A DNA stretch of 6,425 bases from Prevotella sp. CAG:1031 (GTDB lineage: Bacteria > Bacteroidota > Bacteroidia > Bacteroidales > Muribaculaceae). Both the position numbers and the translations under genes were made by a program. Each line of letters begins with the position of its first letter. Within the stretch, counting starts at the first letter, position 1. The stretch spans positions 65,645 through 72,069 of the forward strand of contig HF985595.1 in NCBI GenBank assembly GCA_000431215.1. Reading direction: 5' to 3'. This document shows, one piece after another, positions 1-5,300 of the stretch. Under the pieces are notes generated by a model. It worked only from the letters and a program-made list of their open reading frames with translations, ran no database searches and was not told where the DNA came from.

Positions 1-85
1 GGGGTTTCTGTCTACATTAACTTTCGTTAACGCAAAATTCGGGCGTTTTGACACTCCAATTTGCCTTTTGCCATGTGAGTAAAAA

Positions 86-121
86 CTTAAAGATGGGAAA
101 CAAATATAGAGGATATTTTTG
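86..121 (+). promoter_or_regulatory. Candidate promoter P1+, reading right
   Basis: The -7 box TATTTTTG at 114-121 is a full match to the Bacteroidetes consensus TAnnTTTG. Exactly 19 nt upstream sits CTTAAAGAT (86-94). It is not the canonical TTTG -33 box, but the same element occurs at the same distance before three other candidate promoters in this window. A transcript would start near 128 and run into the 144-172 stem-loop, antisense to the 323-607 gene. No plus-strand gene lies immediately downstream, so this half may make a short non-coding transcript or be only a mirror half-site. Confidence 0.4.
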
Positions 122-136
122 CCGCATAACTTTAAC
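101..136 (-). promoter_or_regulatory. Candidate promoter P1-, reading left
   Basis: Read on the minus strand, GTTAAAGTT (136 to 128) is followed after 19 nt by TATATTTG (108 to 101), a full match to the Bacteroidetes -7 consensus TAnnTTTG. A transcript would start near 94 and run left out of the window, so it probably drives a gene that begins beyond base 1 with a leader of at least 90 nt. The promoter shares its centre (base 111) with P1+, so each half's upstream element is the other half's start region. Confidence 0.45.
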
Positions 137-143
137 ATAATAA

Positions 144-172
144 TCACAGAGAAATACTTTCTTTCTCTGTGA
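144..172 (-). terminator. 11-bp perfect stem-loop, candidate terminator of the minus-strand gene
   Basis: The arms TCACAGAGAAA (144-154) and TTTCTCTGTGA (162-172) pair perfectly around a 7-nt loop. This is far longer than expected by chance in 300 bases. On the minus strand the stem is followed by TTATTATG, a loose T-rich tail, which suits a terminator for the transcript leaving the 323-607 gene about 150 nt upstream. On the plus strand no T-tract follows. The dyad could instead be a protein-binding operator next to the P1 promoter pair, or a stabilising 5' hairpin on a P1+ transcript. Confidence 0.5.
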
Positions 173-212
173 GATGCAAGCCAACCTATAGTTCCCTCAA
201 ATAAAATCCCAT

Positions 213-231
213 TAAGATTGAGAAAATCTTA
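213..231. other. Short 7-bp hairpin
   Basis: TAAGATT (213-219) and AATCTTA (225-231) are a perfect inverted repeat around a 5-nt loop. The stem is AT-rich and weak, and one such hairpin in 300 bases is not far above chance. It lies in the presumed 3' untranslated part of the minus-strand transcript from 323-607, and it could contribute to 3'-end structure. Confidence 0.25.
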
Positions 232-232
232 C

Positions 233-299
233 GGCAGCTATCAGGAAATTCCGAGCAACTGAACACGAAAAGCTGCCTACGCAATGTCAGGCTGTTGCT
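233..299. other. Interleaved inverted repeats, possible pseudoknot
   Basis: GGCAGCT (233-239) pairs with AGCTGCC (271-277), and AGCAAC (254-259) pairs with GTTGCT (294-299). The second 5' arm lies inside the first loop and its partner lies outside, which is the H-type pseudoknot topology. A palindrome, GGAAATTCC, sits at 244-252. Arms of 6-7 bp at these distances can arise by chance about once in a region this size, so this is only a candidate fold. It lies immediately downstream of the minus-strand stop codon. Confidence 0.2.
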
Positions 300-322
300 A
301 TCTAAAGTGGACGTGGAGTAGA

Positions 323-607
323 CTATTCTTCCTCTCCGGCCAATTCAGCAAGTCGGTCTTCGATGGTTTTTTCTTTGTCGCCGGTGGTAAGGTCGATGGC
401 GGTGGCCTGCATCTTGGGCATGGTGTATTGCATCAGCTTCTCGGCGATGACGAGCCTATCTTTTGGGTCGAGGGCCATGAAGTCGGAGGTCATGAGTCCG
501 CTGTTGGAATAGTCGGAGAGCAGGGAAATGATGACTTCCTTGCCCAGCGTGGTAGCCTTATTGGGCGTGCCTTTGCGTCGACCTCCTGTTTTTTTGCCTA
601 TTGCCAT
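323..607 (-). CDS. Small basic DNA-binding-like protein, possible small terminase-type (DUF5681-like)
   Basis: This gene encodes 94 residues. The N-terminus is basic with the motif KKTGGRRKGTPNK at residues 5-17, resembling the start of DUF5681 and small-terminase-type proteins. It is followed by a predicted helical region (22-62), the segment LDPKDRLVIAEKLMQY (46-61), and an acidic tail ending in EEE. From memory, similar short proteins with a GRRKGTPNK start and a 'DPKDRL..EKLMQY..PK' core occur in gut Bacteroidales phages and prophages. Binding DNA at a packaging or regulatory site is an inference. I chose the ATG at 607 because the upstream in-frame ATG at 676 would add 23 Cys-containing residues and run through the divergent promoter region. 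The upstream DNA is AT-rich with no Shine-Dalgarno site. It is divergent from the virion-like operon, and no partner gene lies downstream within 322 bases. An alternative role is a small transcriptional regulator. Confidence 0.75.
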   Translation of the reverse strand: MAIGKKTGGRRKGTPNKATTLGKEVIISLLSDYSNSGLMTSDFMALDPKDRLVIAEKLMQYTMPKMQATAIDLTTGDKEKTIEDRLAELAGEEE

Positions 608-616
608 GCGGTTAAA

Positions 617-652
617 GTTAAAGATTGCCACAAAGATAATACAGTATCTTCG
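617..652 (+). promoter_or_regulatory. Candidate promoter P2+ of the three-gene virion operon
   Basis: GTTAAAGAT (617-625) is followed after exactly 19 nt by TATCTTCG (645-652), one mismatch from the Bacteroidetes -7 consensus TAnnTTTG. ATTG at 624-627 could alternatively serve as a canonical-like -33 box. Transcription would start near 659, leaving a leader of about 30 nt before the ATG at 690. The position, directly ahead of three tightly packed same-strand genes, supports a real promoter. Confidence 0.5.
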
Positions 653-667
653 CCCACGTAATTTAAG
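631..667 (-). promoter_or_regulatory. Candidate promoter P2- of the minus-strand small gene
   Basis: On the minus strand, TATCTTTG (638 to 631) is a full match to the Bacteroidetes -7 consensus. Transcription would start near 624, about 17 nt before the ATG at 607, which is good geometry. The upstream element CTTAAATTA (667 to 659) lies 20 nt away and is a weaker copy of the CTTAAAGAT/GTTAAAGTT element of the other three candidates. The two -7 boxes of P2 form an inverted repeat centred at 641.5. A second inverted repeat, GGTTAAAGTT (610-619) with AAGTTTAACC (665-674), nine of ten pairs, shares nearly the same centre (642). Confidence 0.5.
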
Positions 668-689
668 TTTAACCAATCACTTTCAGAAT

Positions 690-1187
690 ATGAGCATACT
701 CGGCGGTGCTATCGGCGCAGGGTTAGGAGCCTTCGGGAGTATTTTCGGCGGCCTTTCTGCGTCGAAAGCTATGAAACGTTATAAGCAGAATCTTGAGCAG
801 CAGCGGAAGAAAAACCAAGATTGGTATGACCGCCGCTACAATGAAGACGCGACCCAGCGGGCCGACGCACAGGCAATCATGTCCAGAACAGAGGAATCCA
901 TCCGGAACCGCAACCGACAGGCTGCCGGCACTCAGGCTGTCATGGGGGGCACTGATGAGACGCTGGCGGCAACAAAAGCGGCCAATAATGAAGCTCTGGC
1001 CACGGCGACAACCAATATTGCCGTTAACGGCGAGGCTCGCAAGGATGCAATCGAGGGTCAATATTTGCAGACAGATGCGAATATCGATCAGCAGCTCAAC
1101 GATATTGAGAAATGGAAAGCCGGTCAAATTTCACAAGCATCTCAAGGAGTTGTAAAAGCCGGTTCGAACATTGCGGGAATCCTATAA
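690..1187 (+). CDS. Glycine-rich coiled-coil protein, probable internal virion protein
   Basis: This gene encodes 165 residues. Residues 3-22 form a glycine-zipper-like hydrophobic segment (GGAIGAGLGAFGSIFGG) of the kind that inserts in or crosses membranes. The rest is polar, Ala/Gln/Asn/Arg-rich and predicted helical, with likely coiled-coil stretches around 26-75 and 95-145. A second short glycine/alanine hydrophobic patch closes the protein (152-165). There is no cysteine. The design recalls small internal or ejected phage proteins (T7 gp14-like in size and position, Microviridae pilot-protein-like in its N-terminus), but I see no sequence match to either and assign it by architecture and context. 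The ATG at 690 is chosen because the longer in-frame start at 528 would read antisense through the minus-strand gene and the promoter region. It is first in the operon, 5 nt before the next gene. No Shine-Dalgarno site is visible. Confidence 0.8.
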   Translation: MSILGGAIGAGLGAFGSIFGGLSASKAMKRYKQNLEQQRKKNQDWYDRRYNEDATQRADAQAIMSRTEESIRNRNRQAAGTQAVMGGTDETLAATKAANNEALATATTNIAVNGEARKDAIEGQYLQTDANIDQQLNDIEKWKAGQISQASQGVVKAGSNIAGIL

Positions 1188-1192
1188 GCGCT

Positions 1193-2329
1193 ATGGCAAT
1201 AACAATAGATGAAATATTAGCACGAGGCAGAGGAACTGCGACGGGACCGGCCATCGCGGCCGCCATCCCTGCTATCGACAGTTCTATGCAGGGTGCGCCC
1301 ACGACGTTGCCGGGGAGCGGCACGAGCGAGGACAAAACGAAGACGACGGGAACGCCCGTGCAAACAGCAACGGTGCCTCCGGCTATTTCGCCGGACATTG
1401 CAGGGTCGCCTAAAGCGGGTCAGGTAGTCACATCACCTGCGACGACTGCGGAGCCACAGAAGACGACGCCTGAGGGTAAGAAAAAACTGTCCTACGTCGA
1501 GATGTTTCAGCAGATGTCGCCGTATAAGCCTCCGACACCCGAAGAACTCGAAAAGGAACGCAAGAAGCAGAAGCGTGAGGCAATCTTCGCCGCCATCGGC
1601 GAAGGCATATCAGCAATGAGCAATCTATATCACACAACGCAGTACGCCCCAAATGCTTTTGACCCCTCAGAAGGTATGGCGGCGACAACTAAGAAGCGTT
1701 TCGATCAGCTCAAAAGAGACCGAGAGGATAACCAGCGTCAGTATATGGACGGCTTTATGCGGGCCATGAGGCTGGATGCCGAGGACGAGCGTGATGATCG
1801 AAATTGGCTGCACACTTTAGAGCGCGAGAAACTGACCGACCGCTATAAAGAGGCCGCAGATGCACGGGCGCAGGCTAAGGCCGACCGCGATGCCGCCATG
1901 GCTCAACTCCGTATGGAGCTTATGGAAGGCAGGATTAACCAACAGGAAGCTGCCGCCCGAGCCAAGAAGATCGAAGCCGACTACGCCGATGCTTATTGGC
2001 AGTCGCGTATCAACAAAAATAACTACCGTCGTCCTATAGGCTCAGGCAGTCGAGGTGGTGGTGGGGGTAAGCCGGGTGAATATCCGTGGTATGACTCCGA
2101 CGGTAATCTGCATTACGCTCGCTCCTATGAGGCTATGAGGCAAAATGCGCTCAATAATGGAACATGGGAAGAGGGTACCCAGCAATCGACGACACAACGA
2201 GAGCAGAAGGATCGCCGAGGCAACTCTAAAGGTTCGGCAAATACTGTCACCACCAAACCGGCCAAAGGACACTCGACGAAGCCGAAGTCAAATAAGAAAT
2301 GGTCTAATGCTTCAAAAATACAATATTGA
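1193..2329 (+). CDS. Coiled-coil phage protein, probable internal virion/ejection protein
   Basis: This gene encodes 378 residues. Residues 15-95 are a low-complexity Ala/Pro/Thr/Gly linker. Residues 99-160 form the most distinctive block (SYVEMFQQMSPYKPPTPEEL at 100-119, then a highly charged helix, AAIGEGISAMSNL at 133-145, and YAPNAFDP at 151-158). Residues 165-275 are a long charged helix, probably coiled coil, with DERDDRNWLHTLEREK (198-213) and many Ala/Arg/Glu repeats. Then comes a Gly-rich hinge (283-292), a short WYDSDGN segment (299-305), and a basic Ser/Lys/Thr-rich tail. From memory, proteins with the SYVEMFQ-to-AFDP block occur as uncharacterised genes in gut Bacteroidales phages and prophages. 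There is no cysteine and no catalytic motif. The ATG at 1193 lies 5 nt after the previous stop. The longer start at 1112 would overlap that gene by 76 bases. A scaffold or core protein filling the role of T7 gp15 is an inference from order and composition. Confidence 0.8.
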   Translation: MAITIDEILARGRGTATGPAIAAAIPAIDSSMQGAPTTLPGSGTSEDKTKTTGTPVQTATVPPAISPDIAGSPKAGQVVTSPATTAEPQKTTPEGKKKLSYVEMFQQMSPYKPPTPEELEKERKKQKREAIFAAIGEGISAMSNLYHTTQYAPNAFDPSEGMAATTKKRFDQLKRDREDNQRQYMDGFMRAMRLDAEDERDDRNWLHTLEREKLTDRYKEAADARAQAKADRDAAMAQLRMELMEGRINQQEAAARAKKIEADYADAYWQSRINKNNYRRPIGSGSRGGGGGKPGEYPWYDSDGNLHYARSYEAMRQNALNNGTWEEGTQQSTTQREQKDRRGNSKGSANTVTTKPAKGHSTKPKSNKKWSNASKIQY

Positions 2330-2330
2330 A

Positions 2331-5300
2331 ATGGCAACACTAAAAGAAGTATACGATGCTTTCAAGGCAGACGGCGCACCGCTGCCTGATACATACGAAG
2401 ATTTTGAGAAGTATATGACATCGGGACCAGACAATGGCTACGAACATCGCAAGCAGTGGTACGATGCTTTCAAGGCAGACGGCGCACCGCTGCCCGATAC
2501 ATACGAAGATTTTTCGAGGGCGCTGTTTAAGGTCGAAGCTGACGAAAAACCCGTGCAAACAGCACGGGCGACACAGCCATCGCAATCGGCCGAACCGGCC
2601 CCCAAACCGGCTACTCGATACTTCAAGCTACGCCGTGGTGGTGAAGATTTCACGGTAACGACCGATGAAGTCAATGCCGCCGGTGGTCTCGGTGCATGGG
2701 CAAAGGCGCACCCCGGTGCTCCCGTCCGGGTCTATATGCAAGGTAAGAATGAGGATGGTACAGACTTTAACGGCCATGTAGACCTTTCCGTTGCTCACGA
2801 CCGGAACAAAAGACTTGGCTACAAATACAGCACATACAGTCACCCCATTGTGAATAAGCCTCAAAAGTCGTGGACGCCGACGACGCAGCAGAAGATTGCC
2901 ATGTCGCATCAGCTCCACCAGATGCAGAAGCAGGCCGATAATATGCTTGAACAGAGCCGTGAGCGCACGAAGAATGTTTCGGAATACTATCGAGACAACC
3001 GTGATTCAGGCTTCCATGCGGTCGAGGGCAAGCCCACCTACAACTCCCGCACCGGCAAAGTGGAAAAAACCTACCTGACGCCGACGGGCGACCGCACGAC
3101 CGATAAGAATTTGGCGGAGTTGGAGGCACAAGAGGCGCGGGCGCAGTATGAGTTTAACAATCGCATGAAGGCGGCCGGTCTGGCCCCCAGCAACGACATG
3201 GATGTCAACAGGCAAATGATAGCTGATCGTCTTAAAGAGAACGAGGCGCGCCTGAAAGAACTGTATGCCGAGAGAGAAGTTGAAAGGTACGGTGAGCGCG
3301 CAGGCGATACTGGTTGGGATAAATTTGTCAGAACTTTTGGAGGTGCCGTCAACAGAGGTGTAACCGCAAACGCACCAACGCCTGAGCAAAATTTGACTGA
3401 GCGCGATAAAGAGATTAAAGATCTTCTTGCCGAGAACGACATGTTGTCCGAGGCTAAGCGCACACTTGATGCCGGGCGCGACCTGAAACAGTCAGGGGGC
3501 TTCATGGGTGGGTTCTTTGATGTTAAGAATAATGCCAAAAATATAACACGAGGTTTGACGGATGTTGCTGAAAGCGCAGACACCTACCTGTCAGGCGTGA
3601 TGTCGCTGCACAATGCAGAGCGGCTTGACATTATCAAGGATAAGGTTGATAAAGGTGTGGAGCTCACTGACTCGGAGTTGAACCTGGTTTATGCGGCGAT
3701 GCTGAATCAAGATGCATCTTCGAGTGTCAAGTTGCCTCACGGATATACTGCCGGAAAGGTCACGGGCGAGATGTTGCCATTTATGATTCAGATGGCTCTC
3801 AACCCCGCGTCGGGCCTTGGGCGTGCCCTGACAAAGAAATTCGGAACAACCGCACTGAAAAGGATAGCCGCCTCGGTCGCCGGAGACGTGGCGGAAGCAG
3901 CTGTGTTGTCCAATTCGTTGCAAGCCCCGAGGACAATAGCTGATATACGCAATCGCCATCGTGGCGAGATAACTGAGCACGATGGAAAAATAGGGTTCGT
4001 GGGTGGTGAAAGCCTTCCTATGGCTATATATAAAGGGGAAGCTTCAAGCATAATCGAGAACTACACGGAGCTGCTCGGCTCGCACTTCGGAGCCATCGGA
4101 AAAGGAATATGGCGCGGAGTGGATAAGGGCGCCCGCAAGCTTGGTGCCGGTAAGGTGATGGACAATGTCAGCCGGATGGTGAATAATATCAAGGCCAGCG
4201 ACTGGGCCAAGGGCATCGCCAATATTGAATCGCGGGCGCAGTGGAATGGCACCATTGGCGAGGTAATGGAAGAAGAAGCCGGAATAGTTCTCAATTCGAT
4301 ATTCACCGGAGATAACAAACTCTCGGACCTCGTAGACGCCGAACAACAGATAGACATTGTTTTGGGTGTCGGGCTTTTCGGGGGCTTTGTTTCAGGGATA
4401 AAGACGGCCGGCTATCCTATCGCGAGAGCGCATGCCAACAGTAATCTGCGCAAAAAAGACAGCGAGGGAGCTCAGCAGTTCTCTTCCGATAAATGGGCCG
4501 CGATCAAGGAACAGATAGACACCTCGGAAGACGAAGCGCTTGCACAAACCGTCTTGTCGATGGTGAAAGTGAACGGCCATAGCCAAGAGCAACAGAGAGC
4601 AATCATAGAATACGCAGCGGCCTTGACCAAGGCGCGGGGATACAATCTTGCTGACGCGTCCAGAAAGCAGGAGCCTCAAACCGAGGCAGACTCCGCTCAG
4701 GACGAAGTGGATACAGCTTTCAACGAGGGATATGAAGCCGCTACGCCGCAACAGATGGCCGACGCTCAGAATATGTTCGAGTATCAGCGAAAGCGCGCCG
4801 AGGATATTCTTGCTGACCAGCAGTTGCTCGATATTCTCGACTCCAATCCTGTCGGCGCGCTTATGGGTATGACCCAGACCGGCATGTATACTCAGGAAGA
4901 GATTGACGCAGCCCGCGACTATGCCAATGCTAAGACCGTGCGCGACGGCATTCTCCAGCGTGTAACAGACGACATTGACGAAAGGATTGCTCAGAGCGAC
5001 GCTATGATCAACGGGCGAGTGAACCGAGAGACAGGCTCGATTCTATCTGCTACAATGAATCTCGATGACCGTCAGGTGTATATCGTTGGCGGTGAAGTTG
5101 TCATGAATCCTGACGGCACTATTGACTATGACGCTTCCGATGAGAGCCTTGTTGTGCGCGACGCAGTGACCGGCGAACTTGAATTTACGGCTCCAAAATC
5201 TATTGTGAAAGTCGGTGAGGCTATAGACCCCGAAGCTGAGAAGGCAAACGCCGCAGACAATATCCGTCAGCAGGCAGCACAGGCCGCAGCTAACGCGCTG

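Larger units (their letters stand above)
1..322. other. Non-coding AT-rich region with promoter pair and stem-loops
   Basis: I find no supportable gene here. The longest frame entering from the left on the plus strand (frame 2) stops at 80-82 after 26 codons and has no recognisable content. The other two plus frames stop within the first 30 bases. On the minus strand an ATG at 74 gives only 15 codons. The composition is clearly more AT-rich than the flanking genes. Recognisable content is a divergent promoter-like dyad (86-136), an 11-bp perfect stem-loop (144-172), a 7-bp hairpin (213-231) and interleaved inverted repeats (233-299). The stretch probably contains the 3' end of the minus-strand transcript from 323-607 and the control region of a gene left of the window. 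Confidence 0.7.

Noticed and set aside
26..63. Possible third promoter, GTTAACGCA followed by CCAATTTG
   Set aside because: The upstream element and the TA of the -7 box are mismatched, and the spacing is 21 nt rather than 19-20.
2..82. Possible C-terminal end of a plus-strand gene entering from the left
   Set aside because: It has only 26 codons, no recognisable sequence, and AT-rich non-coding composition. It cannot be supported without sequence to the left.
1..322. tRNA gene or phage attachment site
   Set aside because: No cloverleaf with a T-loop GTTCRA motif and paired acceptor stem could be found on either strand, and no duplicated core sequence is visible.
284..661. Plus-strand frame of 125 codons opposite the small minus-strand gene
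   Set aside because: It has low-complexity Phe/Gly/His-rich content, lies antisense to a gene with a recognisable N-terminal motif, and crosses the divergent promoter region.
608..676. Longer start (ATG at 676) for the minus-strand small gene
   Set aside because: The extra 23 residues are atypical and contain cysteine, while the motif MAIGKKTGGRRKGTPNK begins naturally at 607. The extension would also cover the P2 promoter boxes.
528..689. Longer start for the first plus-strand gene
   Set aside because: It would read antisense through the start of the minus-strand gene. The N-terminal MSILGGAIGAG at 690 looks like a natural beginning.
2352..2513. CRISPR-like or insertion-sequence repeat
   Set aside because: There are only two copies, both in frame inside a protein-coding repeat, with no terminal inverted repeats, target duplications or spacers.
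3071..3583. Minus-strand frame of 170 codons
   Set aside because: Its Ser/Arg/Leu-rich content is typical of a reverse-complement shadow. It lies wholly within the giant gene, whose frame is continuous and compositionally coherent.
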